Of a DNA stretch of 64,000 nucleotides, positions 41,528-52,735 are shown piece after piece (positions within the stretch are counted from its first letter, which is position 1; each line of letters begins with the position of its first letter). The position numbers and the translations under genes were made by a program. The DNA comes from Symbiodinium sp. CCMP2592 (Eukaryota > Sar > Dinophyceae > Suessiales > Symbiodiniaceae). The notes under the pieces were generated by a model. The model had not been told where the DNA came from and made no database searches. It was given only the letters and a program-made list of their open reading frames with translations. The stretch covers positions 288,501-352,500 of the forward strand of contig CAJNDT010005833.1 in NCBI GenBank assembly GCA_905221615.1. Direction: 5' to 3'.

Positions 41528-42059
41528 GGGTGGGGCTACATAGAGTGAGCCCCCAGATCTACGGAGATTCGGTGGCCGGGATATGCGTCAAAAAGCATGA
41601 AGTGCAGCAATGCATACCACAAAGGCATCAAATGTGGAGAAGGCACCGGAATCCCCTATCAGCAGAAGGCGGAAGAGGTAGTCATGATCCTTGAGACACG
41701 CGAGGGCTCTGAGTTTATTGCTGGAAGTTTGGGTAATATCAGTGCACTAACACTAGAATGGGCTTCGGAGGGGTACGCTATATGAATCTCCGTGTTGTGG
41801 CTTTCCAACTCTGCCTATGTTGTACACCAAAACATGCTGCTGTAATTGCTGAGGCCAGGAAATTCCCACATGAGACCACAAACCCGTCAGCGCTTGCCAC
41901 CCGGTCGAACTCAAACCTGCAGACAGTATAACCTTACACCCTGACCCTCGGCCCGAAAGCCTCAAACCCCTCCAAACGCCCTGAAGTCCTACACTTGGCC
42001 CTGAACCTGAAACCATGAACCCTCAAACTGCTTTAACACCTTAACGAAGTTTGAGCCCT

Positions 42060-42170
42060 AAAACCCGAAACCCTAAACCCCCAAGCCCTAAAGCCCTAAA
42101 GCCCTAAACCCCTAAACCTCTAAACCTCTAAAGCCCTAAACCCCGAAACCCTGAAACCCAAAAACCTGAA
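42060..42170. repeat. CCCTAAA tract
   Basis: About 14 drifted units (CCCTAAA, CCCTGAA, CCTCTAA). Confidence 0.75.
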
Positions 42171-42984
42171 ACCCGTGTGCCATGATCCGACGACCAAAAA
42201 GTCGAATCGAGGGATGATCATCTAGGTGTCGATTTTCAACAGTTCCCAAACGGTTCCATGTTAAACCACAAGGGGGGTATAGGGTTCAGGGGTTGTCGGA
42301 ATAAGTTTGAATACGTGGACGTTAATACAAAAGCAGAATGGGGCTTATAATGGAATATTTAAACTATGTAGTTCAGGTCGATGCATGTCATATAGAGTAA
42401 AAGTATATACGGACTAGAAGCAAGATCGCACTGCTAATTACTGCGTCTATGTTGCCCAGGGATGGAGACTTACCTGGTCCTCGGAATGTACAGCGCCACA
42501 GAACTGCAACCACAAAGCTATTGACTAATGTCTCTCCCTTCATATAAAGGCTGTAGTTCTATTGTGTAATGCTTGGAAGAGGGTCTAGGGGTATACTACG
42601 AGATTCCAATAGAATCGGCGTCTACGTACACACGAACATCAGCATATAATTATACAAGAACTGGCGACATCAGTTCTGAGGGGCTGGTTAAAGTTTCCCT
42701 AGCGCTCTAAGGACTCATATATTAAGGCTTTTGGGCCCAAAGACCACACTCTATAAGGCTTTTGGGCTACTTTGATCCCCAGGGTTTGAAGGGCTACCGC
42801 CGAGGAATTTTTTCCCTTGTGAAGGAGGATACCAGTGCGTCATCTAAGGGCCTGAACAATTCTAAGTCTATGTCAAGACCCCCACTACCTACCAAAACCT
42901 AGGTGTTGTAAGGCCAGGGCGCCCAACAACAACATACAAAAACATGGGTCATAAGAGTTTCAGGTATCGCAGGGTTTCAGTCGA

Positions 42985-43081
42985 AGGGCGCTGGAAGCGG
43001 GCAGCAGAGCGTTGGCCATGGCGTCGGCGAGGGGAAGTGGGGAGATTTCTGCGCTTGCCGGGCTCTGGCGATCCGTGGGCC
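42985..43081 (+). CDS. Possible exon, strand and frame uncertain
   Basis: On the plus strand GTCGAAG|GGCGCTGG to GGCCAG|GTAGGC has an AG|G acceptor and GT donor and is open in more than one frame. The minus strand is also open and contains MANALLPASSALRL. The block is GC-rich and repeat-free, so coding on one strand is likely. Confidence 0.3.
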
Positions 43082-43137
43082 AGGTAGGCTGCAGCCATGC
43101 ACGCTTTGTAGAGGGTTTAGGGTTTATATGGTAAGGG

Positions 43138-43234
43138 TCCCAATACCCAATATTCCTATACTCTCCCAAATATTTACCTGCTAAACTGCATCATCCAAAA
43201 TCAGGGTACATCATTAGTCGGACCCTTTGGGTCC
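43138..43234. mobile_element. Family P element, diverged
   Basis: CCTATACTCTCCCAAATATT ... GTCGGACCCTTTGGGTCC; the left end is degraded. Confidence 0.6.
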
Positions 43235-43544
43235 ACTAGGTTTCTGTCACAAGAAGTTGCCCGCTTTATGGTTCCACAAGTGGGTCCCTAAGCTTCCATG
43301 AAGGGCCTTAGAGGAATATATCAACGATCTACAGGGTTCTGTAAAGGTTGTGACTTGTAAGCTGGGCTGCAGAACCAACTAAGGGACCCTGTTAGGGGCA
43401 GTTTGTCAAGAAGGAAGCCACTCCTGAGGGTCTGTGTTTGGCTCCCGTCATGTCTGAAATGTGAAATGCCCCTACTACCCGATATTCACATTTACGCCAG
43501 AGAGTGGCTTTCCAGATTTAATGCGTTGCTTTCTGTTGTGTGTT

Positions 43545-43550
43545 AGTCTC

Positions 43551-43611
<61 letters not shown>

Positions 43612-43694
43612 CTCAGTCTCTCTCTCTCAGTCTCAGTCTCTCTCTCTCTCTCTCTCTCTCTCAGTCTCAGTCTCAGTCTCAGTCTCTGTCTGTG

Positions 43695-43744
<50 letters not shown>

Positions 43745-43750
43745 TGTCTT
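43545..43750. repeat. CT microsatellite
   Basis: About 200 bp of CT repeat with regular CAGTCT and CTGTCT interruptions. Serine/leucine-repeat frames here are artefacts. Confidence 0.97.
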
Positions 43751-44004
43751 TCTGTAGTCCCCAACCGGTCCTCTGTGCCAGGGACCCTGTAAAACCAGCC
43801 GCAGGCCATGCTTTAAGGCTTACATAGGGCTTCAGGATTCATGTTCCGGTTGAAGGGCGTTGCTCTCGATGCCTAGACCACTCCTGACACGTACGATCAC
43901 CTGCTCCAAAACTCCAGACAAGTACAATGTTACAATGTCTTCTGCGTGGACCATACAGCCAAAGACCATAAACATACCCGCCACAATAAACCTTAGACCC
44001 CACT

Positions 44005-44232
44005 TAAAGCCCCTTATACTAAACTCTTATAGTAGCCCCAAAAGACCCCTTTAAACAGGAATCCTACTCTCATGAATTAAGGCCCCAAATACACCTTCGG
44101 CACACCGCCGGCGAAAGCCGCAGTAGGGTTCTGAAGTTGTGCAGGGGTTAACTTACCACCCCAAGCATAACGTTCCGATTCCTACTGAACTATAGGAATC
44201 CAAAAAGTTTAAAGGTGTATTGGGGATCTCAG
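44005..44232. mobile_element. Family K fragment and diverged family B element
   Basis: K pieces lie at about 44,005-44,092 (TCTTATAGTAGCCCC; CATGAATTAAGGCCCC). A B copy at 44,152-44,232 has lost part of its left half (CTTACCACCCCAAGCATAAC). Confidence 0.6.
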
Positions 44233-44660
44233 TTAATGAGGCACAATAAGGGCGTACAGCCCAGCCTGTATTTGTAGCCGAAAAGACCTAACTTTCTAGG
44301 GTTCTTTGGGCCACGGGTATGAATCTCTAATATAGGTGAGGTAAAGGCATCCGCTATTGCAGGACATCTTCCACCAAGGATTCATGTAGGAATGTGAATG
44401 GTAAATAAACGGTCCTAGTATAGGTACAATAGGGTCTACAAGGCTTAATGTTTGGGGTTAGGGGTTTGGGGTTCCTGGGCCTAGCATTTCCGGGCGGTTA
44501 CCACGCGGGGGTTGACCTAAGGTACAAGGTGTGCATGTACCTCATAAACCTGCAAGCCAAATCAACCTGACAAATTAATCTTAGAAGTTAAGTGCGCATA
44601 TCTCATTAGCTTGTACGCAGCTCATAGTATACGTAGATCATACTTATTATTCGATGTAAG

Positions 44661-44776
44661 AAACCCTATAGGGGTCCATGTACTCATATAGTATATACAT
44701 TGGCCTTAATGTAGTCCCTATATAGGTACTTTGGGGCCCATGTATCTTTATATGTGTACATGGACCCTTAGGGAAG
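44661..44776. mobile_element. Family H element, diverged
   Basis: GGGGTCCATGTACTCATATA ... TATATGTGTACATGGACCCT then TAGGG. Confidence 0.75.
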
Positions 44777-44779
44777 TGT

Positions 44780-46330
44780 AATACACTTCAATTTGCTAAG
44801 CTTGCTGCTGAGAAGTTCTGCTGTACGCCGACCTGGTCGCTGCCGAGGAGTTTTCACAACAGACATGGGGCCTGGGATTCTTGCATGTTATGCTTCAGTA
44901 TTAAGTTTTGTTTGTTTGGTTTTGCGTTTCTTGGGCACTGTAGGCTAAACACCTATGCAAATGTAATATATAGACTATAGAGTTAATACACATGCCCAGG
45001 AGACTGTATGAATATCTTAATGCCCTACATACGCTTGATTACACGCGCACAGGCATACATTCCCACACTTCTAAAGACATACATGAGCACATGCGCGCAC
45101 GTGCCTAAACACATACTGTTTATGTGTTGATCATTGATCATGGTACGGATAATGACTGCTAGTTCTGGTACACTGTACACAGCACACACCAGGCCACTTG
45201 CCAGCGAAATGACAGAACACGAGGCATTTCATGCAACGCTCATGATTATTCTACAACTTGGACTCCCGAAAATCTCTGGCGCAGTGCCGCCTGCCGTTTT
45301 CTGATTTCCTGGTGTTTCGAGTTGGCGCATGTCTGTGCGTTTCCACTTTTCTTCTCAATTTGTAGCATCGCCGCATTACCTACCTATGGGGGCTTAACAA
45401 CAGCACACAACAGTGCTGACAATCGCAGGACGATATGCCTGCAAACTGGAAACATGTACATACATATGGTTTATGTAGTGCCGTCACAAATATTGTGTCA
45501 GGGGTGTAAACTGTCTGTGTGTACGCAAATCAGTGAGTAGTGTATTTTCACTGTAGTTTGTATTGTGATGCAGTATTACACTCGGTAGTATCCCCGCTAA
45601 AGGTAAACGGTGCAACCACATCATAAGCGTGCTAACCAAACGCTAACGTTATCCTTGGACCGACAGGGTTGGGCACTTCGTCACCTCCCTGTACCCCTTG
45701 CCCCTGGGCCAAGCGCGGCAATCCCACCAAAGGGAGAAAAGGCAATGGTTAAAGATTCACAAGAGGGTTTAGGACCCCCTGCCGTATGATCATAGTTTAC
45801 TGCTTAAGAACCCTTACACCGCACCGAGGCGGCTCTGCCTCAAACCCCAAACCTCGCCGAGCCTGGGCCACACGCAAAACCTACACCGCCAACCTGATAT
45901 TTGTAGCCTAACTATCCGTGTTCTCATTGAAAAAGGCTTAACTGCATGTCCTCTCGAGTAGCGAAGCCATGCTTTCATCAGTTTATTGAAATGCGAAAAC
46001 CAAGCCAAAACAAGCAAAGCCAATCCCTAAACCCTCAACCCTAAACCCCGAACATGAAGTCGGAACTCTGACAACCCTCGTCTCTCGTCTGTCGGTACAA
46101 GGGCCGCATCACACGCGGGCCCTGAAAGCCTCCGTGTAAATCCCTGAGCCCGTAAACACCCACAAGCTGCAACAACCCTCAAACCCTACACCGTCAAAAC
46201 AGCTCAGCCCTTTGTAAAGCTTAAAGTAATTCAACCCTAACTCCTTAAACGGCCTTACCTCAAGGCCTCAAACACCGGACCCCCTGTGTAGAAATGAACT
46301 AAGCAAAACGTCAGCCCTCAGTTCGGAACA
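44780..46330. other. Repeat-poor interval, no assigned gene
   Basis: Between about 44,880 and 45,620 telomere-type units are absent and sequence is of mixed composition, with one plus-strand frame (45,322-45,540) of unknown meaning. From 45,760 onward CCCTAAA-like units return. A minus-strand frame at 45,814-46,023 has no recognised domain. Confidence 0.45.
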
Positions 46331-46334
46331 TGGC

Positions 46335-46394
46335 CTTCCCTTCCAAGTCCCGCAAGGCGAAGCGGATGTCCTTCAGGGCGGACAATGTACGGGC
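46335..46394 (-). CDS. Probable exon (ARTLSALKDIRFALRDLEGK)
   Basis: A T-rich tract and TTTTTTTAG|GCCCGTACA (AG|G) precede 20 codons, ARTLSALKDIRFALRDLEGK, then AAG|GCCATG (GC donor). Phase 0 at both ends. An amphipathic helix is likely. Family unknown. Confidence 0.55.
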
Positions 46395-46739
46395 CTAAAA
46401 AAATACATGTTGGAGGTTCCTGTTGCCAAAGCCCTAATGAAATTCTTATTGCACCTACATTAGGTTGTCAAGGCCGCTGTTAAAGGCTTCGAAGAGTTTC
46501 GTACAGTGTACAGGTGTTTACCACGGGGCTTTTGACAGGCTCATAAGGCCATCCTTCGGGTTGAAGGAGGGCTCTGCATGGTGTAAGTGTATATGGAGGT
46601 TTGAGAAGGATTTCGTTCAAGTTTAAGGAAGGGCTTAAGCTTAAGGTTAGGGGTTTGAGGCCAAGGGCAAAAGGTGTCAGGGTCTCAGAGTTGTTTATGC
46701 TTCTCTGGTTTTGACAATGAGTCTCCCAAAGGACCACTT

Positions 46740-46912
46740 AAACCCTAAACCCTAAACCCTAAAGGGGTTGAGGGTTCAGGTAGGGTTCTGAAATCTCGCA
46801 GCGACTTTAAGACTCCAGGTCCCCTGCCCATGCCTGATACAAGCCCTTGGGTTTGGGGTTTTTGGTTTAGGGTTGAGGGTTCAGGGTTTGGGGTTTTTGG
46901 GTTTTAGGGCTT
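46740..46912. repeat. Telomere-type tracts in both orientations
   Basis: CCCTAAA units at 46,740-46,762, then TTTAGGG/TTTGGGG units at 46,848-46,910. Confidence 0.7.
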
Positions 46913-46915
46913 CTC

Positions 46916-47018
46916 CGTACTACCCCAATAAGCCACAGGAATAGAAGGTTAAACTTTCCGATTCCTACTAAACTCTAAGAACTCAAAAAGTCTAAAGGTT
47001 AGGTATCGGGGATCTAAG
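46916..47018. mobile_element. Family B element, intact
   Basis: CGTACTACCCCAATAAGCCA to TCGGGGATCTAAG. TCTC is directly before and after (46,912-46,915; 47,019-47,022), a 4 bp target duplication. Confidence 0.9.
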
Positions 47019-47113
47019 TCTCAACCCCCAACTCCAACGTAAATCCCAAACACAACCGCAGCCCGAAGGCCGCAACTAAACTCACAAGCCCGCCATCCTC
47101 AACCCTTCATACC

Positions 47114-47276
47114 TTACCAGAGGCTCCATAGTAGTTCCTTTTTGGGATTACCTTATAGGATTCTATGTATGAAGCCCAAAAAGGAACCATAGTAGCTCCT
47201 TTTCGGGATTACCTGATAGGATTCTAAGTATGAAGCCCAAAAAGGATCTACTATGGAGCCTCTGGGTAAACCGCCA
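47114..47276. mobile_element. Family G element with internal tandem duplication
   Basis: ACCAGAGGCTCCATAGTAGT ... ACTATGGAGCCTCTGGGTA. The middle (AGTAGYTCCTTTTYGGGATT to AAGCCCAAAAAGGA) is present twice in tandem. Confidence 0.8.
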
Positions 47277-47312
47277 CATCTCAGGACCGAAAACCCAAGC
47301 CCGTTCTTGGAC

Positions 47313-47364
47313 CTCGGGGGAGAGAACACCGTCGGCATCATGGTCGAGATAGAACCAAATCATC
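47313..47364 (-). CDS. EF-hand-like exon (DHDADGVLSPE)
   Basis: Minus strand: CAAGAG|GATGATTTGG (AG|G), one base plus 17 codons, MIWFYLDHDADGVLSPE, GT donor (GAG|GTCCAAG). The loop has D at positions 1, 3 and 5, G at 6 and L at 8, as in EF-hand calcium-binding loops, after an aromatic FYL helix end. The exon stops before position 12, where a glutamate would be expected in the next exon. Probably a calcium-binding protein; nothing more can be named. Confidence 0.55.
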
Positions 47365-47774
47365 CTCTTGAGGCATTATGTAGGGGTTTCGGGTTTAGGA
47401 AAAGTTGATGCGTTTTTTTCAAAGGAGTTTTGCGTTTCTTTTAAATCGCCAGGTGTTTCAGGGCTGGTGCTTACACGTTTGTGGAGGGGGCATCGGAAAA
47501 TGTTTATCGGGACTATCAATGGGGGCGTACCTAGAAGAAGGTTTCGGCTGGCTAGGATGTGGGTTCCTCTACTGTTTCAGATTTCCCTCTGTCTGTGTGT
47601 GTTTGTCGGGTTTGACACGATAGGGATGTGGGTCCCTCTACATGTCGGTCTACAGCTGTGCGTTAGGGCTGTTGGGTCCTAAAACGCTGAAGGCTGCCAG
47701 AGTGTGAACTATGGGCTTGAGGTTTGAAGATATTCAGGGTCGTAAACACTAGAACTTGGTTTTGGGTGCATCAA

Positions 47775-47879
47775 TGGGAATTTCCGAAAATAGGGGACTC
47801 CAAAATAGCACCCTAAATAGCTGGATCCTTGTTATAAGGATGCCCCAAACAAGGTACCCCTAATTTCGGAAACTCCCAA
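47775..47879. mobile_element. Inverted-repeat element, family E
   Basis: GGGAATTTCCGAAAATAGGG ... GGTACCCCTAATTTCGGAAA then CTCCC. Confidence 0.8.
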
Positions 47880-48099
47880 GTCCTATCAAGTGAAACCCGC
47901 TATGAGTCCTGAATTCTGTGCCCCTAAACTTTGCTTTGCTGGGAAGGTACCCAGCAAGCCTCGCAATCCGAGAAAACCCCGCAGGTCAAGCCAGATCAAA
48001 ACCTCAAAATCTCGAATCCTAAAGTCCTCAACCCTTGCTACATTCCCAGATCATCTCTAACCCTGAATCTCACACACCAAACCCTAAAACCCGTAATAT

Positions 48100-48185
48100 A
48101 GGGGCCTGAATAATTAGAACGGGGTTTTGGGGGCCCAATATACTATAATTACAATTGGGAACCCCCACCGTGGTAATTAATTTAT
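48100..48185. mobile_element. Family K element
   Basis: ATAGGGGCCTGAATAATTAG, GGGTTTTGGGGGCCCAATAT, then GGGAACCCCCACCGTGGTAA; the right end is altered. Confidence 0.65.
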
Positions 48186-48224
48186 TGGTAATTAGTTAAG
48201 CCTGTATGTTAGTCTAACCGCATA

Positions 48225-48410
48225 AGCCTATAACCCTGAACCTTGAACCCTAAACCCTATAAGCCCTCAAATCCTAAACCCTAAACCTTGAACAAAAATC
48301 CTATAAGCCCTCAACCCCAAACGCCCTCAACCCCAAACCCTAAACCTTGAACGCTCAATCCTGTAAGCCCTAAACCTTGAACCCTAAATCCTATAAGCCC
48401 TCAGCCCCAA
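48225..48410. repeat. CCCTAAA tract with CCTATAAGCC spacers
   Basis: Higher-order pattern: CCCTAAACC, TTGAACCCTAAA, then ATCCTATAAGCCCTCAA, repeated about four times. Confidence 0.7.
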
Positions 48411-48951
48411 ACACCCAAAGCCTCTCAGCCCCGGTCCTTTCCACGCTGCTCGCCCCAGGACAGACCCTGGAGCCGGGAAAGTTCCCAGACCCCATGAAAC
48501 TAGACCTAAGGGGTCCTTTAAAGGGTACCTCAAGGGGCTCCTTTAAGGGATCTATAGGAGTTTAGGGTTGAAGGATACGTTCGGGTTAAGGCCCTGGGGG
48601 TTTAGGGTTGAGGGTTTAGGGGACGGTGTAAGGTTAGGGTTATAGGGATGTGTAACGACTGGGCTATAGAGGTTTAGGGTTTAAGCAACAGTTTAGAATT
48701 AGGGCGAAACGGTTAGGTTATAGGGACATTTAGTTAGGGTCAAAGGGAGTAGGAGTCAGGGCGTAGGGTCTGTGTGTGTGTGTGTGCGTACATATGTAGA
48801 AAAATGGATCTGTAACATCTGTATTAGGCCTTCTGAGCTTCAACATGTTTTCTGATCACTACATCCACGCCGGTTCTCGTCCGTTGAAACTTATCTTGCG
48901 CAGCACACATAGCTGTAGACAAACCAGACTAACGACTCAAAGTCTTTTTAT

Positions 48952-49054
48952 CTTCCTACTCCAATAAGCCACAGAAACAGAAGGTTAAACTTTCCGATTC
49001 CTACTAAACTAGAAGAACTCAAAAAGTTTACAGGTTCGGTATTGGGGATCTAAG
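48952..49054. mobile_element. Family B element, diverged left end
   Basis: TTCCTACTCCAATAAGCCAC to GGTATTGGGGATCTAAG. No clear target duplication. Confidence 0.8.
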
Positions 49055-49213
49055 TCATTGAAGGGACTTAGACACTCCTGGCCCCTACTTTCGGGTCCAG
49101 GAGTTTAGCACTCATGGCTTGTGGGTTCAGGACTTAGCCGTTGAGGGGATTATAGGACTTTACAGGTCCAATTGTGGGGCTCAGAGGTTTGGTGTTGAGG
49201 GGAATCTGTCCTA

Positions 49214-49214
49214 T

Positions 49215-49246
<32 letters not shown>

Positions 49247-49311
49247 GTAGATGTAGATGTAGATGTAGATGTATATGTATATGTATATGTACATGTACAT
49301 GTACATGTATG

Positions 49312-49399
<88 letters not shown>

Positions 49400-49510
49400 C
49401 ATGTACATGTATGTGTATATTTATATGTATATGTATATGCATATGTATATGTATACAAGTAGTATATATGTATATATGCATATGTGTATATGTGTATATG
49501 TATATCGCTG
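49214..49510. repeat. TATATG / TAGATG hexanucleotide array
   Basis: TA run, four TAGATG units, then long TATATG and TACATG arrays. It generates long frames on both strands (up to about 216 codons) that are not genes. Confidence 0.97.
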
Positions 49511-49804
49511 TGACGACAGGGCCGCTGAATACTCTTGCCATCGATGCACATGCTGGTGCGGAATTATGCAAGAGCAGGCAGCTCCATTGCCAAATACAGT
49601 ATACACATAGAATACACACTTTCGTCAAATCGTTGTATAGGTACGTTACACTGGGCAGACCCTTGATGCTGCTAAGGCTTGCTGTTGCAAATTCCTCAGC
49701 TCCGAGCTCTTGCTGGCGCTTGCTGAAACAGCTACTACGATGATGGTGACGGAGAGGAGCCTGGAAACAGTGACGACTATACATGACTATCCGTAAATAG
49801 AGCC

Positions 49805-50110
49805 ACTGCTACTGCGGTGCCGCTACTGCCACTGCCCCCGCTCCCGCTCCCGCTACCGCCACAGCTACGGCTACTGCTGCTGCTACTGCTACTGCTGCCG
49901 CTACCACTACTGCTGCTGCTGCCACTGATGCTACTTCTGCTCCGCCTGCTACTATGCCTGCTCCTCCTCCTCTATCCTCCTCCTGCTGCTGCTGCCGCAA
50001 CTACAACAACAACTACTACGACTATTATTATTACTACTACTATACTACTACTCCTACTCCTACTATTTAGCACTACTCCTACCCAGCTCCTGCTCCTGCT
50101 TCTGCTTCCT
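49805..50110. repeat. CTG/CTA/CTC trinucleotide-rich tract
   Basis: Imperfect GCTACTGCTGCTG, CTACTACTA and CTCCTCCTC runs. A Leu/Pro-rich and an Ala/Val-rich frame cross it. Both are simple-sequence artefacts, though a short exon at the right edge cannot be excluded. Confidence 0.85.
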
Positions 50111-50189
50111 ACGAGCTTTCACTGCTGCCACGACGAAGACAACTGCGGCCGGTGCTGCTACTGCTTCTATGTCCTGAACGCCAGAACTA

Positions 50190-50275
50190 ATACCTGGACC
50201 CCAAAAGTATGTAGAATAACAGCCTTTTATGGGTATTGGGCCATTATTTTACCTACTTTCGGAGGTTTAGGTACA
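50190..50275. mobile_element. Inverted-repeat element, family O
   Basis: TACCTGGACCCCAAAAGTAT ... CTTTCGGAGGTTTAGGTA. It differs from the copy at 52,926 by about one base in 85. Confidence 0.9.
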
Positions 50276-50754
50276 TGAAACAGTGGAAGCTGGGGCCGCT
50301 TGTGCCCCAATTTTTCCAAAACCCTGTTAGTCCTAACAGCCTTCAGACCCTAAACCATCCTGTATCCGTAAGCCCCAAGAACCCTGGGCCTAAATGCCCG
50401 AAGCCACATACAAGCTAAATGCCTGAACCTCGAACCCCAAGCCCGAAAAACAAGAACAGCGCCTCCAGTCCAATTCTGTAGCACTGTGGGGGAAAAACCG
50501 ATCCTGGGCGACCAGGATCAATGGGGCAGAGGTTTGCCTGGTCAACCCTACCAGAACCTACTTGTTTGCAGGTTCGTATTATGAACCCTACATTGAGTTT
50601 TATACGCGGACCCTATAAGGTAAACCCCAAATCCAAATCGGTAGCTCAGACACCACGGGGTTTTAAGCGCAGGTGCTCGACCCTAAACTCTAAACACCCT
50701 AAACCCTAATCCCTAGCTAGCCCTGAACACGTAAAATTAGAATAGCGTTTGAAG

Positions 50755-50826
50755 GGGATATATTACACTATAACTTTCAAAAACACCCACAATAGTATAG
50801 GTAATTATTGAGGCCTCTACAGTATC
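50755..50826. mobile_element. Family K half-element
   Basis: AACACCCACAATAGTATAGG then TAATTATTGAGGCCTCTACA. Confidence 0.6.
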
Positions 50827-50829
50827 GGG

Positions 50830-51890
50830 CTCAGGGCTTCGATTCTTGCAGTTCAGTTAATATCGACCTCAGCCCCAACGACTCAAACCACCAGTCATCA
50901 GTCCTCCTGAGGTTTACAAACCGGGACTTGAACGGTCATGGGTCTTAGGGACCATGGGATTTTTGGGTTTAGGGTCTAGGGGTTTAGGGTTTAGGGAGAG
51001 GAACCACAGTATTATAAGGCATTCATAATTGGAATTGGATATAGAACTAAGGTACTTCTAATTGAAAACCTTACTCACTAAGTCCCCTGATCCTCTTCGA
51101 AACCTTACAGACCCCCAAACCTTAACACCCTAAACCTTTGACGAACCCCAAGCAGATACCTTACAAAAACCCTGTAGAACCCTCATAGAGTCCCAAAGTA
51201 ACCCTTGAAACCCGAACCATGTCCCCCGTAGAGCAACCCCCTTCAACTTAACCTCAAACCCCCAAATTGAAAAACTTGAAACCCCAAACAACAAAAACAC
51301 ATAAACACTGCATACAACCTTTGTAGAAAAAGCCCTTAATCCTTGGCTGCTGGAAACAATCTACACTGGGGACCGAACATGCACCACTCGAAACTCGGGC
51401 CGGCGACCCTGCGAGTGATTTGATCTAGTACCCTCAGGGTTTCGCGCCTTTGAGGGCCGCGTCTTGGGGATCTCTGAGGGAGTCTAGGGTGTACGTAGGG
51501 TTTAAGATTTATGGCTTCAGAAAGTCTCGGGTTTAGGGTTTAGAAGGACCCAAATGATACGGTTTTGAGTCCCAAATACTGCGCTCTGAGTGGTTTGTGG
51601 TACCGAACCCCAGACCCGAAACCCCTAAACCCTAAACTCTCAACCCTAAACCCGAAACCCTCAATGAGTACTTGGACCCTCTGGACCAGGATCTCCAACG
51701 CCCTATAGGAACTGATGAAGTCCTCCTATATCCTTGATATAAACTACTTTTGGGTTTAGGGTTTAGGGGATATAGCCGCGTCTAGTAGAATCTTTGTTAA
51801 CGTGAGAACTAGAGTGCTGGGTATCTAATATATAGGATGTAATGAGGCTTTCAGGTCTGCTTTAGGGTTTAGGGAAACCGAAACCTGAAA
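50830..51890. other. Telomere-type DNA, no gene seen
   Basis: G-strand units near 50,965-51,000 and 51,520-51,545, C-strand units near 51,610-51,665, a weak family M relic at 51,040-51,096 (CTCACTAAGTCCCCTGATCC), and unique sequence between. Confidence 0.5.
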
Positions 51891-51892
51891 AT

Positions 51893-51976
51893 AGGGGCCT
51901 TACTACTTAGAAGGAGTTTTGGGTACACTATACTTGTAATAAAGAACCCCAAGATAGTATTGGAAATTATTTAGGC
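51893..51976. mobile_element. Family K element
   Basis: ATAGGGGCCTTACTACTTAG ... ACCCCAAGATAGTATTGGAA then ATTATTTAGGCC. Confidence 0.7.
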
Positions 51977-52128
51977 CATTATATTGAACCCTGATTTGTC
52001 GGGTTTAGGGCTAGCCTGGTTGACCGGGCTTGTCACGGGCTTGTACTGCTGGGGGATTCCTCGCTCTCGGCGTTGCGAGTTGATGCGTTTAAGGGGCGTG
52101 CAAGAACCGCAGTACTCACAAAGCACTT

Positions 52129-52230
52129 GGGTAGTTGTCAAAATTAAGGTCCCCCGTTGGGTACCCTGAATATAGGTGCCGTAGAATGATAGGGACCCCA
52201 AAAAGGGACCTGAATTTTGACAACTACCCA
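52129..52230. mobile_element. Family I element inside a coding-like segment
   Basis: GGGTAGTTGTCAAAATTAAG ... CTGAATTTTGACAACTACCC. CACTT lies on both sides (one extra base on the left), a 5 bp target duplication. It ends the ART-like frame at 52,224. Confidence 0.88.
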
Positions 52231-52567
52231 CTTGTATTCGGCCCACTCTTCTGCCAGCGGGGCTCGCCATGGACCGTAGTCCTGGCTCCAGACCCAGCGA
52301 TGCCATACACGACCGTTACAGATCTCACGAGGTTGCCTGCAGATTCGAACCTGAATTTGCAGTCGATTGCGTATGATCGCAAGCACGTGGAAAGAAGCGG
52401 TGAAGTGTATAGCGCCGGGGCATTAGGCGACCCTGCGCCCCCAAAGCTTGGACGCAAACCTTCTTCTCGGATCTTCTCGCAGACATGAGGAGTGGTTGCG
52501 TGAAAATACGTTGTATCTTCTGGCGAGGGGGACTCCACGTTGTTCCAATTGATATTCACAGCACTGC
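52224..52567 (-). CDS. ADP-ribosyltransferase-like fold fragment, interrupted
   Basis: From CCAGCAG|GCAGTGC (AG|G, 52,567) the minus strand is open for about 110 codons. It contains TYFHATTPHVCEKIREEGLR and LYTSPLLSTCLRSYA. The order H-x-T, a helix ending EGLRPSxGG, then (V/L)Y(T)SP resembles PARP/ART-type folds and related dinoflagellate proteins, from memory. The frame ends in the family I element. Near the end a different frame reads DYGPWRAPLAEEWAEYK and also looks coding, suggesting a frameshift or an undetected junction. Removing the element and one duplication would give EYKCFVSTAVLARPL in that frame. Probably a damaged or intron-containing gene. Confidence 0.4.
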
Positions 52568-52735
52568 CTGCTGGTATCGTCGTAAGGCAACAGCGCAGTC
52601 GATGGATGGCAGCCTGTGTCAGATAGAGCGCAGGAGGCGCCTATCCGTGGCGGCTTCCGGCCGATGCGTCATCGTTGAGCTTCAGGCCACTGGACCAAAA
52701 AAGGGATCTAGCACCAAGGAGGAGACCAGTTTAGG

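Noticed and set aside
43461-43827. Serine/leucine-repeat proteins
   Set aside because: Translation of a CT microsatellite in two frames.
49134-49784. 216-codon minus-strand and 189-codon plus-strand frames
   Set aside because: Both are mostly the TATATG hexamer array; the unique ends (for example SKRQQELGAEEF) might hold an exon, but no clear splice pair was found.
49809-50278. Leu/Pro-rich and Ala/Val-rich frames
   Set aside because: Products of the CTG/CTA trinucleotide tract.
52336-52352. tRNA-like GATTCGAACC
   Set aside because: It lies within a coding-like minus-strand segment and no cloverleaf forms.
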